DNA from: Skeletonema tropicum
Taxonomy: Eukaryota > Bacillariophyta > Thalassiosirophyceae > Thalassiosirales > Thalassiosiraceae
NCBI GenBank assembly: GCA_037178625.1
Contig: CM074146.1
Span: 372,001-436,000, forward strand
Reading direction: 5' to 3'
DNA length: 64,000 nt
Position numbers and translations under genes: made by a program. Below the pieces are notes generated by a model. That model saw nothing but the letters and a program-made list of their open reading frames with translations. It did no database searches and had not been told where the DNA came from. Shown here piece after piece: positions 20,494 to 30,210 of the stretch. Each line of letters opens with the position of its first letter. The first letter of the stretch is position 1.

Positions 20494-21997
20494 ACTCCTT
20501 TTCTGTCATCTCTGGTACCGTGGTGTAACCTTTGGTGAATTGCACTAGCGTGCAACTGAACCCAGATCAGACTCCCGACGTAATTATTAGTTGATGTGTG
20601 ATGTGTCAGCCGTGAAGGTTGTCAGTGTAGTGTGAAGCTCGATAGGCTATGCAATGATTCAGTGAAGTGAGCAAATGTTGGCGTTGGCTAAGGACGCTGT
20701 TGTTGTTGCCGCTACTATGCAGTAACTGATGATGATGCCAGTAAAGCTGCGATGTGGCTCTTTAAATGTCTGGGAGATGCTGTGGGTAAGATTATGCACT
20801 CTATGGGCTGTGAGTCTATTAAGCGATTGTCACGACAGAATAAGCCGGCAGAATCAAGGTCAAAGTGACGAATGACTGGCGCAGGGTAGTCAACTCGATG
20901 TACTGATTCAGTCGTGACGGTTGTCGACAGCAGGATCAATTTCGTAACTGTCGTTGAAAGGAACGGGAAATAATCCTTTTGTTTGTGATGTATATTATCA
21001 CTTTCCCTCCGAATCAAGTGTATATTTCACTCTATTTCACTCTCCCCCCGCATCCAGTGTATATTGTTGCGTTGGGGCAATGCTTAGAAACCACTAATAT
21101 CCAGAGACTACTACTATGTACTAGAAAGATGATGATAATAAGAGTTGTGTTGTTGTGCTTTTGTCATGCCATGGTTTCACTCGACGGCCATAACTTTGAT
21201 GATTCTTTGATGGACCGGTTGACATGGTGGTTTGATGTTTGATGCAAAATGAAATAAATCTTCTGTGAATTGTTACGTTCGTAATAGATCGGTGGTGGTG
21301 GTCATTGAGGGTAGAATTATATAATTTCTAGATGTCTGGAGAAAGGTTGCCGAGACTTTATTTGAAAACAAACACAGCCAAAGCCATTAAATAAACCTCG
21401 ATTTATGAGGTGGTAGACGCAAGGATTAACCAAGCATCTAAGGCCCAGTCGCTGCTTGTTGTTTTGGCAAATTGATCTCTTTCACCTCACTCACAACCGC
21501 TGGACCGAAAAGACAAGGGACACTATCAACAGCAGAAAAAGTAGAATAATCCATAGGATGTCATGTTGAATGTGCCAGCCAAGTTGTTGATGGGCCGGTG
21601 CGTGTTGGTGGTTGGTGATGCATCTCCTTCGAGGGGTGACCGCAACCCGCAACCTGTCCGTGAAAATGTTACTTACGTAACATCCTGATCTCTTCCGCCG
21701 CCTGTAGGAATTGAATTCCTACGTGAGTCCTGGTATGTCAATGTTTGTCCAAAGTTACGTACCAAATCTACGGACATTTTCTCAGATGGAAGAAAGCTGG
21801 ATAGATTTGAATTTGGTCGGGTACCTATGATGGTGAGGATCTGGGGAAGTGTCCGTGAAAATGTTACCTACGTAACACCTCGAGAATGAACGCCGCCTAC
21901 TTATGATAACTTCACGGACAGTTGCTTGCGTAACTGAAATTTGAATCGCCGCCGTTTTGGGTTACTTATGGGAATTAGTATGGTTCTACTTACGAGG
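20494..21997. other. intergenic with short dispersed motifs
   Basis: No gene recognised. Between 21655 and 21930 the motif TCCGTGAAAATGTTAC(T/C)TACGTAAC occurs twice (near 21657 and 21850), and a reversed variant (TTCACGGACAGTTGCTTGCG) lies near 21912. The motif core GTTAC-TACGTAAC is nearly palindromic and resembles the CGTAAGTAAG motif inside the MITE at 22579-22929. Confidence 0.45.
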
Positions 21998-22273
21998 TCA
22001 CCCCTCCTCGTGTCGAGACGATGAAAATGGAAAATGGCACATGTCAAAATCCAGCGGCGCTGATTGTCCCTCTGACTGGGAAAGGGCCTGTTCCAACACC
22101 TCATAAACATTGCCATCAAAGCCGCCACGGGCTGCTGGTGGTGGATTGGCTGGACCCATATTAATATTACTAGCTGTGGCGGTGCTGGTGTCATTATGAT
22201 TTCTGGCTCCTATCGTTGGCTCAGTATTATCGACCGCCATTGTCTGCATTGCCTCAGTATCATCGGCTGCCAT
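21998..22273 (-). CDS. Short hypothetical protein, uncertain
   Basis: 91-codon frame: MAADDTEAMQTM, then a middle segment GGFDGNVYEVLEQALSQSEG with helix character, ending SSSRHEEG. A GTAAGT donor lies at about 21995-21990, directly after CGAGGAGGGGTGACCTC, so it could be a first exon with the rest unseen. No family recognised. Confidence 0.3.
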   Translation of the reverse strand: MAADDTEAMQTMAVDNTEPTIGARNHNDTSTATASNINMGPANPPPAARGGFDGNVYEVLEQALSQSEGQSAPLDFDMCHFPFSSSRHEEG

Positions 22274-22386
22274 TCTGCCTTGGAATAATTATTTATGAGT
22301 AACAATGACACAAGATAGAAGTCGGTGGTGGTGGTGGGTGGCGGTCTGGGTGAGTTTCCTCTGAAAGATTGAAGTTTTATTTATTA

Positions 22387-23340
22387 GTAGTCTCAGGTAC
22401 TGTGGGAATACGTGGCAATGATACCACGCTTTCAGAAAAGAGAATGCGGTAAGTGCCACCGTTTCCTGTCTCGGTTACGCGATAAGTTCCATTTGGACGC
22501 ATTCCCATCTACCAAACGGTGCCGATAGACCTTATTAACGGGGGCACGCCCGGATGACAGCCAGCACTCGTGTCTAATAGAGCGTCCTTAACAGTCTGAC
22601 TTACGCAAAAAATTGAACGAAATGACGTCAGTTGTGAGTTGTGGAATTTTTTGATGACGTTTTGCTTAAGTAAGATAAAAGAAATTGCAAACTTACTTAC
22701 GCAAAATCGAACTTTTGCGTAAGTAAGTAAGACAACTCTTTGGCGTAGGAACTAATATCCCTGTTTTTTTACGCAAATAAAGAGGGGGGCGCCGGGGGTG
22801 CTCCCTGAATTAGGTTTCCCTTCGGGCGGTGGGCCGGTGGGCGGTACGGTACTGCGCTCCTCAAGTCACAAAAGCGTAACAAATCTTGCGAACCCAACTT
22901 TGCGTAAGTAAGACTGTTAAGGACGCTCTAATAAAACCACTGCCTTCAAGATCCTCTTCCTCTTCTTCACGAAGTGGTAGATCCAAATCTTCTTCGTCCA
23001 CCATATCAAATACTTAATCATTTTTGTTGGCATCGCCCTCTTTCGCTGCTGTAGCATCTGCTTCTCGTTCTTGCAGCCCTTCCTCATTATCTTCATTTTC
23101 TGCCATTGCAGTTCCATGCTCTTCATTGCTGCTACAATCATCATCATTATCTTCCTCATCATTATTCTCCTCATTGTCATCACCACCACCACTGTTAGAA
23201 AGATGCAACAAATCCTCCTCCTCAAGATCATTATCACTATCATCTCATCATCGATTTCCGCTGCCGCTGCCGCTGCCGCTGCCGCTGCTGCTACTCAGAC
23301 GCGCAATGCAGCGATTGTTCCCGGGGAAGATTTGTAGTAG
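22387..23340 (-). pseudogene. Acidic protein gene, decayed and split by a MITE
   Basis: On the minus strand a very acidic coding stretch (EEEDLLHLSNSGGGDDNEENN, EEGLQEREADATAAKEGDANKND) is followed by one TAA stop and then VFDMVDEEDLDLPLREEEE, LEGSGFI. Here a 351-bp MITE interrupts it. Removing the MITE and one AAT copy joins GFI directly to RHECWLSSGRAPVNKVYRHRLVDG with no frame loss. One extra G then shifts the frame before GMRPNGTYRVTETGNGGTYR and ILFSESVVSLPRIPTVPETTNK, which ends at a stop near 22387. At least one nonsense codon, one frameshift near 22500 and one near 23240 show it is dead. Family unknown. Confidence 0.6.
22579..22929. mobile_element. MITE, 351 bp, inserted in a coding region
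   Basis: Ends are inverted repeats of 31 bp with a single mismatch, starting AGAGCGTCCTTAACAGTCT. They are flanked by AAT on both sides (22576-22578 and 22930-22932), a 3-bp target duplication. Inside, a 16-bp perfect hairpin (22691-22706 against 22713-22728) uses the same ACTTACTTACGCAAAA motif as the termini. There is no coding capacity. Confidence 0.82.
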
Positions 23341-23368
23341 TTCCTAAGTACTTCTCTTACGTAGAAAG

Positions 23369-24628
23369 GTGCTTCTCCTCCATCTTTCATCTTCCAGCCA
23401 TCAGCGGTTCCCAGTTCCCTGCATTAGCAGAAAAAAAACCACATCAACATCAACCCACTATCATCTAAGCATGGCGTCCGCTCTGCTCCCGCCTCCTGAT
23501 ATAAACAGCTTTGAAATCAATCTATGCCCGGCGAAGGCACGGGGGTTGAGTGAAACAAATCAAAAAATGGGCCACCCAAGAAGAGAAGCAAAAGGCGAGA
23601 ACAGCAGGGGGCAGGGGACGCCGAATGGAGCATTTACTCTGTGGCCGATGAGGAAGCTTCGCTGATGCAGAAACCTATTAAACTCTCTGCTCTCTGCAGC
23701 TGAGAAGGAGGCACTGACAATTGCCCCTCGAGAGCTGGAGAATGAAAGGATATTCTTATCACGGTCCATGGAATTTGCCAACACTTACGTCATGGATTTC
23801 TTCTGTCAGCGCATGTGCAGCATTCTAGTCGGAGAAGCTACTTCAAGAGAGCAGCGCTCCAAGTTTCGGATATCCATTGCAACGCAACAAGTTCTGAGAA
23901 AGCCGATGAACACAACCAGAGGAAAAGTATATCCTGCTCTTACTGCGATAACAGTGTGAAAAGTCATTAATGTGGTAATTGGCACAGGGTCGATGCCTAT
24001 CACGCCGATCACACAACGAAAAAAAAGGAATTTGGTGGACAGTCTGAACACTTCTTTGAGTCGAGCAATTCGTACACCTAGTGAGCAATTGGTGACACGT
24101 AGCCCTGCCCTTGTGGCATCTTCGCGACCCGCAACGAGATCTCGTATTATTTCTCTTCTCTATGTAGAAAACAACAACTTGCAGTACGTAAGAGAGAGTC
24201 AATTACTTGTGACCTCTCTAAAGAAACAGAAGACTACCTTCCGAAGCTGCGTGAGAAGTATCAGCGTGAGAAGTATCACGCACGGTAAGTCTGTAGTTTC
24301 ATCTAGAGCACTTCTTGAAAACAACGACTGGCAGTGCTATATGTGAGAAAGTCCGTTGAGTTTCTTCTGAAAAGATCTTCATTGCATGTTTACTTGCAGT
24401 GCATACATCCAGAGAAGAGAAGGAAAGATAGGAGACAAAGAGTCATGTATATTGCAATCTAATTACGTTATGATTCAATGTTTTCAGTACACTTGTCGCG
24501 CGTCGGCCAAATGCATTCGCTCACTATCACCTGCCTACATATTACTACACGGCGAACATCTTCCCGCTTTGGAATCTCATGTTACAGTGATCACAAGAAG
24601 AGTGTTTGAGCTGTTAGGGAGTATGTGA
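23369..24628 (+). other. Long plus-strand frame interrupted only by TGA codons
   Basis: One frame runs for 420 codons. Its only stops are TGA, at 23663, 23957, 24344, 24374 and the end at 24626; no TAA or TAG occurs. The stretch 23666-23956 reads like protein (LLSAAEKEALTIAPRELENERIFLS, FANTYVMDFFCQRMCSILVG), as does 23972-24340 (KKRNLVDSLNTSLSRAIRTPSEQLV). GTAAGAG after 24187 and an acceptor TTTACTTGCAG near 24397 could splice out two of the stops. It could be a decayed gene, a multi-exon gene or a readthrough/selenoprotein frame. No family was recognised. Confidence 0.35.
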
Positions 24629-24649
24629 AAACAAACCTTTGATGCCATT

Positions 24650-26158
24650 CTATACACCTTGACTCGGCAGTAGCGATGATTCCTCCGAGACAACTTCTGA
24701 TCCTTGACCTTGAGCATTAGCTACCTTAGACAACCCCTTCTGAATCAAAGGCAAAGGCAGTTTAGGCCCTAATGCCTTTGCTATTGCACAAAAAGTTGCA
24801 TCGGTGTTTTTGTCAAAATAACGTGAGTGCAATACCAATCCGCCACAGATGATCCCTCCCCTATTGACTTTAAGATCAATATTGGATTGAGGGCGACCAC
24901 AGTTGAATGAACTAGTTTGGGGATCACCTTGACCTTGATTGGCTGGAGTCTGAGTACCAACACATATATCTGGAGAACCAAAAGGATCACCTTTAATGTA
25001 CATGTTTGTCCAGTGAAGCTTAAGACTTTGGGCAACTTCACGGCCTGGGTAGTATGAAACATATGCACGCATGATATCGAATGGACAGCCTATTGTGACA
25101 AGATTCTTCACACTGAGAAACGGATTGGGATTGGGTTCGTGGTTGGACAGAAACCATTCAACTTGATCTTCGAAAGGAAATATTGCATCAATTGATAGGA
25201 TAGTTCCCATACTGTATGACACAAAAGAGACACAACCGTAATCGCGTTTGTCTTTGTCTTTGATTTGTTCAAGGAAGCGTTTGAGTCGACCGTAGATTGC
25301 TCTGTTGTAACCATCCAAGCAGCTTGACTTTCGACTTGTTGCGTAAATTGAAAGGCCATTGATAAGTTGTGCCATGCCTTGAACTTTCCTTTCATGCTCA
25401 CCCCAGTTACATGCATTCTTTAAGAACAAAATAACTGTGCAAAGTATCGCACCAAGAGACAAACACCTGCTGAATGTTTGGTTGTCGCACCAGGTATTTA
25501 CGCCTTGTACCTTGTTTTCTCCTGAACATAAGTTGGGGTTCTCTCGTACCAGCTCAATTACACCCAAAAAGAACGGTGCTGCTGATATAAATAGATATAA
25601 TAGAGCAGCTGTGAACGTCAGGAAGCTGAAAGACTGCCCCATGCAGGCAGTGGAAATTTTAAGGAAGACATTCCCGCACAGGATTTTCTCGTACATGATC
25701 CGTGGAATAACATAAAAGAGGCTCAGGAGGATGCCTACCAAGCTGCATAAGGCAAGGATGACCAAATCAAATAGAGATGACGACATGCAACCTAGGGCGC
25801 CTTTCATCGCAGCTTTGCAGTCGAAAAAATAAACATCAACATCGGCAAATTCTTGCGGGAGGTTATCGTTCTTGAGCTGATAGATGGTGTGTGCTGGCGC
25901 TTCATGCTCTAGATTTTCGCCGTACTTCAGTGGTTTATTAACCTTACAGAAAATACACTGCTCTTTTGTTTCTGTAAACCCCTGCAGAGTGCTACAAAAT
26001 CTTCTGGCGAAGTCTTTTTCTTGTGGCCCGGGCGATGCGCTTGAGAGATAAACAACTGCATGCGGTTTTGTTTCCGCAGACGCAGACGAAGGCGTAGATG
26101 AAAACATGATGCTTTGTCGACAATGGGAGGATAGACGAGGTAGGGCAGAGAGGGGCAA
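24650..26158 (-). CDS. Membrane alpha/beta-hydrolase-like protein
   Basis: 502-residue uninterrupted frame. The first ATG is at 26158; a second at residue 18 (26107) is also possible. Residues about 125-155, 172-200 and 235-255 are hydrophobic helices (LFDLVILALCSLVGILLSLFY, FLTFTAALLYLFISAAPFFL, LGAILCTVILFL). The C-terminal part has a lipase-like layout: CVSFVSYSMGTILSID with the nucleophile-elbow pattern S-Y-S-M-G (S316; G-x-S-x-G with the first G replaced), then NLVTIGCPFDIMRAY, then HWTNMYIKGDPFGSP, as after the elbow in DUF676/lipase-type folds. A candidate His lies in the C-terminal LVLHSRYF. It is likely a membrane-bound lipase or esterase relative. Substrate unknown. Confidence 0.6.
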   Translation of the reverse strand: MPLSALPRLSSHCRQSIMFSSTPSSASAETKPHAVVYLSSASPGPQEKDFARRFCSTLQGFTETKEQCIFCKVNKPLKYGENLEHEAPAHTIYQLKNDNLPQEFADVDVYFFDCKAAMKGALGCMSSSLFDLVILALCSLVGILLSLFYVIPRIMYEKILCGNVFLKISTACMGQSFSFLTFTAALLYLFISAAPFFLGVIELVRENPNLCSGENKVQGVNTWCDNQTFSRCLSLGAILCTVILFLKNACNWGEHERKVQGMAQLINGLSIYATSRKSSCLDGYNRAIYGRLKRFLEQIKDKDKRDYGCVSFVSYSMGTILSIDAIFPFEDQVEWFLSNHEPNPNPFLSVKNLVTIGCPFDIMRAYVSYYPGREVAQSLKLHWTNMYIKGDPFGSPDICVGTQTPANQGQGDPQTSSFNCGRPQSNIDLKVNRGGIICGGLVLHSRYFDKNTDATFCAIAKALGPKLPLPLIQKGLSKVANAQGQGSEVVSEESSLLPSQGV

Positions 26159-27306
26159 GCGAATTGGAACTGTGATTAGACTGTATGTATAAGTTCAAGG
26201 GCAAGAAATTTAAGGAAAGGATGTTTTTATTTGCTTACTTTTGCTTTTGTTTTATGATTACAAGCTTTGAACGGCTATCAAAAGAAGCTACTTGTATGTA
26301 CTTGTATTCCATTCATGGATAGGTTGCAAGCTGAAAAGAGTTGGGGTTCGGGTTTCGGGTGAGAAGCAATGGACAAATCCTTGTGATGTATCAGCTTCCA
26401 GATTGTCTGAGGATACGTTGCGAAAAGCTCACACCTGGACCTGGGCCCCTGCAGGAAGCAACTACGGATACTGTACGGCTGGGTTCAAATGAGCACTTTG
26501 AACTGGGGGACCACTATTCTTTCGCGTCATAACTAGTACTATGCCCTAGAAACTTAAAAAGTACAATTTTATATGATTTTGAATGAGCTGAGTGGTCCCC
26601 CAATAATATTGATACATTTGGTAGAAATCTCTTTTTAAGAAATTGTATGGACATATCGAGTGCCGGTCCAAAATCATATTAATTCCCACGTACATATGAG
26701 TTTTACGAGACAATCATCACTCAGAAGAGCTAAACCATGGCGAAATAGCCTCTCCTACGGCCACCAATAACACCACAACTACTGGACTTACGGGCCCAGA
26801 CAAAACAGAAATCTCATCCTGTGGTCCATAGGATCTCATTGATACCTCATTCGTTGTCTAACTCTTAATCTAGAGTTCAAAGTGCTCATTTGAACCCAGC
26901 CGTACAGTATGTTGGAATTTCGCGAAGATAACAGCAAAATCTATATGAGAATCTGGAGGATCCTACCATATGCAAAACTCACGAAGAAGAAGAAGGTACA
27001 ATAGCGAGACTGACTGGTAACAGGAGGAAACTGTCAGTTCCACAAAGAGAAGAATGGACTGCGAGCAGTCTCTTCATCAGATGTTAACAGGAAGACTGAC
27101 AATCCCACAAGATCAGTTGAATAAAAGAAAAAGAGAGTCGCATGTCATATCCGCTTTTTATCAACGTAAGAATGCCTCACCTTCATTGTTCATAGTATGG
27201 TTTGCAATTAGAATTTTCTCTCCAGTTCATGATAGACTGAGCTAGATCCTATCGCTTTGTTTCTTCTTGGGAGTGAGTTTCTTAAATAAATACAAAGTTA
27301 ATCAGT
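26159..27306. other. intergenic holding one MITE
   Basis: Apart from the element at 26471-26908, nothing recognised. Around 27010-27150 a short protein-like piece (GRLTIPQDQLNKRKRESHV) is visible without a usable start. Confidence 0.4.
26471..26908. mobile_element. mariner-type MITE, 438 bp, TA target duplication
   Basis: Perfect inverted repeats, starting CTGTACGGCTGGGTTCAAAT at 26471 and ending with the complement at 26908. TA lies on both sides (26469-26470 and 26909-26910), so the whole match including TA and one more base is 37 bp. TA duplication with short perfect TIRs is the Tc1/mariner pattern. A second inverted pair inside (GGGGGACCACT near 26505 and AGTGGTCCCCC near 26592) forms a sub-hairpin. 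No transposase. Confidence 0.82.
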
Positions 27307-27485
27307 GAGTTTACTAGTGTTATAATAGACTACATCACCACCATCTAAACTAACACTGAACTTAGAAGTCATCACACAATAAGACCAGAATCATGCGACT
27401 AGACAACTAAATCCCCCCATTCCACTAAATCCCCCCCATGAGGTATAAACGAAGTGAGTCTGTACGAAGAGCACTTCTGAACGAA
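27307..27485 (+). repeat. left arm of a perfect 179-bp inverted repeat
   Basis: Starts GAGTTTACTAGTGTTATAAT and ends CACTTCTGAACGAA. It is identical base for base to the reverse complement of 29903-30081 as far as I can read. Sequences diverge abruptly at both ends. Confidence 0.92.
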
Positions 27486-28043
27486 GTGAATTCGTTTGGT
27501 CAATACAGTAAACTTGATTGGCACTTTAGTATTCGAATCAAAGACTTGGATCGAAAACTAGCACTCCGGAGAGCCTGCCCCCAGCCAGTACTGGAAAACA
27601 GGGATCAGTGAGTTTCTTCATGTGGTAAGAAGATGGATCTGCCGAGTTACATTCCTTGTCTGAAAAGTGTTTGTGCTATCTAAATTCACCTGGGATATAT
27701 CTAAGCATTCCATTTCATTCCACCTGCAACTTGCTACTCTTTTCAGCTGCACAGCACAGTCAAATCATTTTGTATCCACGCAGTCCGAATTCTTAGTAGT
27801 ACATTTCATACTCTGCGCGAAATACTTCAAACGTGTTCAAGCGAGTCACTTGCCATTTGACATGCGTGGATGTCTTCAAGTCTTCAAGCATAACTCGAGA
27901 GGTTCTTAGCTAGCATTACTTACTCTCACGTTAAACAAATACGATTTTGAAACTCTTGAATACTTTGATTTCTTTTCTCCTACCCTACCTCTACCTATTA
28001 CACTACAACACATCGATTCAGCCAGCCATCAGCAACTCCTACT

Positions 28044-29535
28044 CTAAGGATCCTTCAAGTAAATCGTTTGCTCAATTCCGTCCTTCAAATTGTTCGAATA
28101 CTCCAGATTCATCTCATCCAGCCTCGTTTCAACAATACCCTTCGCCTGCAACTGTTCCATGTGATATCTGTACGCATCCAACTTATTAAACACGACATTG
28201 TCCGCCGAGACGTGGCTACCAGCCTTCAATAATCCACTTGCTTCAAGATCGTTCAAATCCGATAGGTAGAGATTCTTGGCATGGTCAAAGAGGAGGAAAT
28301 CAATCCCCATGACATCATTTTGTCTCATAGCAGCAGATAGACTCTCTTTTCCATCTGCCTTCATCAGAATAGGTGTTATATATTGTTCCATTTTTGCCAT
28401 ACGGAAGACACTCTGAGCGACATTGATTAGTTTCGAAGACACTTCTGTGGTGTAAACGTGAAATTCGAATGGTTCTTCTGTTTCATCTTCGGATATGGAG
28501 TGTTGTAACTCGGTGGCAATTGTACGAAGTGTTGATGCCAGAACGAGACTTGAGTAGCCGCAGTATGTTCCGCAATCGAGGCAAATGAATTTCTGTTCGT
28601 GGAATGAATGAATGCAATGCAGTGAGATTGGATTAGTGTGCGCATCGAAACAATACAAAAACACAAATACTTATATACAGCAGGCACACACCTTTCCCCT
28701 ACTCTTGTTGTTCTTGCGCCACCTCTCTACACCACTCCTCAAAAACCGTGAAATAGCCTTGCCCTTCTCACTCCCAATATGATACATCCACTGCTTCCCA
28801 TAACAATAATCATCGACACTCTTTAAAATAATCTTGGTCGAGTCGACATCACTCAATGCCAGACTGTTGAGCGATGACTTACTGCTTTTCGAGGGTCGTT
28901 TGGCATCGAGGTCTTTTTGAATTTGCAATAACAGATCGTATTCGGCGTGAACTTGGAAGGTGAATGCTCCGTTGCGTGGATCACGTGTGATTTTGTCGTT
29001 ATTGTTGGACGACGCGCTGTCACAGTTGCTGTCGTGGTTGGAAGAGGCTTCCATTGCCTTGTAGCCACCGATGCTACTACTTCTATTACGGCCGGCAGAA
29101 GAAGATGTACTACTACCCGATGCGGCAGCGGCGGCGGCTAAATCGTTGAAGGAATTTTGTTTGGCCAATTCTTGAAAGGCTGATTCAAAGGTGCAGGGTG
29201 TTGGGGTGGGTGCAGTGGTTTCTGGAACCTTCATGGATGTTGTTTGACACATATTAAAATTATAAGCAGTGAGAAAAAGAGCAGAAAAAGGCGCAGAGCA
29301 CATCATTTGAATATGAAAGCGTCCAAATCTTGAAACTTACCAATTTATCATCACCGCCATTACCAGATACGGATATAGCGCTGCTCTCCACCGATGCGCC
29401 AGTAACGCCGGCGGTAGCCCCGTCATTATAATCGAAACAATACAAATTGGAGTAAGAAAACTCTTCCCTCGAGAGGTCAGGTTTGGGCATTACAATTGCA
29501 ATGTCAGCCGAGGAATTGTCGAGTATCATTACCAT
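28044..29535 (-). CDS. COMT-like O-methyltransferase, three exons
   Basis: Exons 29535-29341, 29228-28692 and 28592-28044; introns of 112 nt (GTAAGT..GAAG) and 99 nt (GTGTGT..CAACAG), both phase 0, giving 426 residues. The N-terminal about 170 residues are low-complexity with Ser/Ala runs. The catechol-O-methyltransferase fold then begins at QWMYHIGSEKGKAI. Motif I is ICLDCGTYCGYSSLVLA (compare the E-L-G-AYCGYS of COMT). VYTTEVSSKLINVAQSVF follows, then IDFLLFDHAKNLYLSDLNDL with the metal-site Asp followed by H-x-K, LLKAGSHVSADNV (DN metal ligands), and a C-terminus LEYSNNLKDGIEQTIYLKDP, as in rat COMT order. It would methylate a catechol-like hydroxyl using SAM and Mg2+. The whole gene sits between the arms of a perfect inverted repeat. 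Confidence 0.8.
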
Positions 29536-29902
29536 GGTTACTGTAAGCTGTTCTAAAAATAGAGACGAAACCTTTTCTTTGGTTCAGTCGATAGGAGTGA
29601 CGTTGTAGGCTGTAGCCGATACAATAGACGAGTGCATTGGAAGTGGAAGCTAAAAGGTGTCAAGTTTGCCGGCCACAGAAAAATCATTTTCTTCAAGTTC
29701 CAGCGCTTCCAGCGGGCGGAAGGGAGGATGTCTCGACTGACAGACCCAAGGGAGAAAAGGTACACCGTTTTCGCAGAGGGCGATATCTTTTATCCCTTTC
29801 TTTCTCAGGAACGCGATTATTGGCGAGAAACGACACAGTAGGAGTAAGTATTCAAGTCGACGTGAAGATGCCCATTTTCCGTCGCGTCGAGAAACGCTCG
29901 AA

Positions 29903-30081
29903 TTCGTTCAGAAGTGCTCTTCGTACAGACTCACTTCGTTTATACCTCATGGGGGGGATTTAGTGGAATGGGGGGATTTAGTTGTCTAGTCGCATGATTC
30001 TGGTCTTATTGTGTGATGACTTCTAAGTTCAGTGTTAGTTTAGATGGTGGTGATGTAGTCTATTATAACACTAGTAAACTC
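29903..30081 (-). repeat. right arm of the perfect 179-bp inverted repeat
   Basis: Reverse complement of 27307-27485. Together the arms bound 2775 bp containing the COMT-like gene. I see no matching target-site duplication outside the arms. Confidence 0.92.
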
Positions 30082-30210
30082 TCGTTTCTCTTTCGTAATA
30101 AATAATTGCATTATCGATCAACAAAGGCGTCAAACTGGTAGTGTAGTGAACAAGATGAATGAAGGCGCTACATACATATCTTTGTTATTTCAAACGAAGC
30201 ATAATTCTCT

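Noticed and set aside
23369..24628. Mitochondrial insertion using TGA as Trp
   Set aside because: Base composition and residues do not resemble mitochondrial proteins, and at the TGA positions Trp is not supported by any recognisable motif.
26450..26510. Candidate tRNA T-loop (GGTTCAAAT)
   Set aside because: No acceptor stem or anticodon arm fits, and the sequence belongs to the MITE terminal repeat.
27307..30081. Typical autonomous DNA transposon
   Set aside because: No transposase inside and no target-site duplication outside the arms, so it is kept as an inverted-repeat-bounded gene of uncertain origin.
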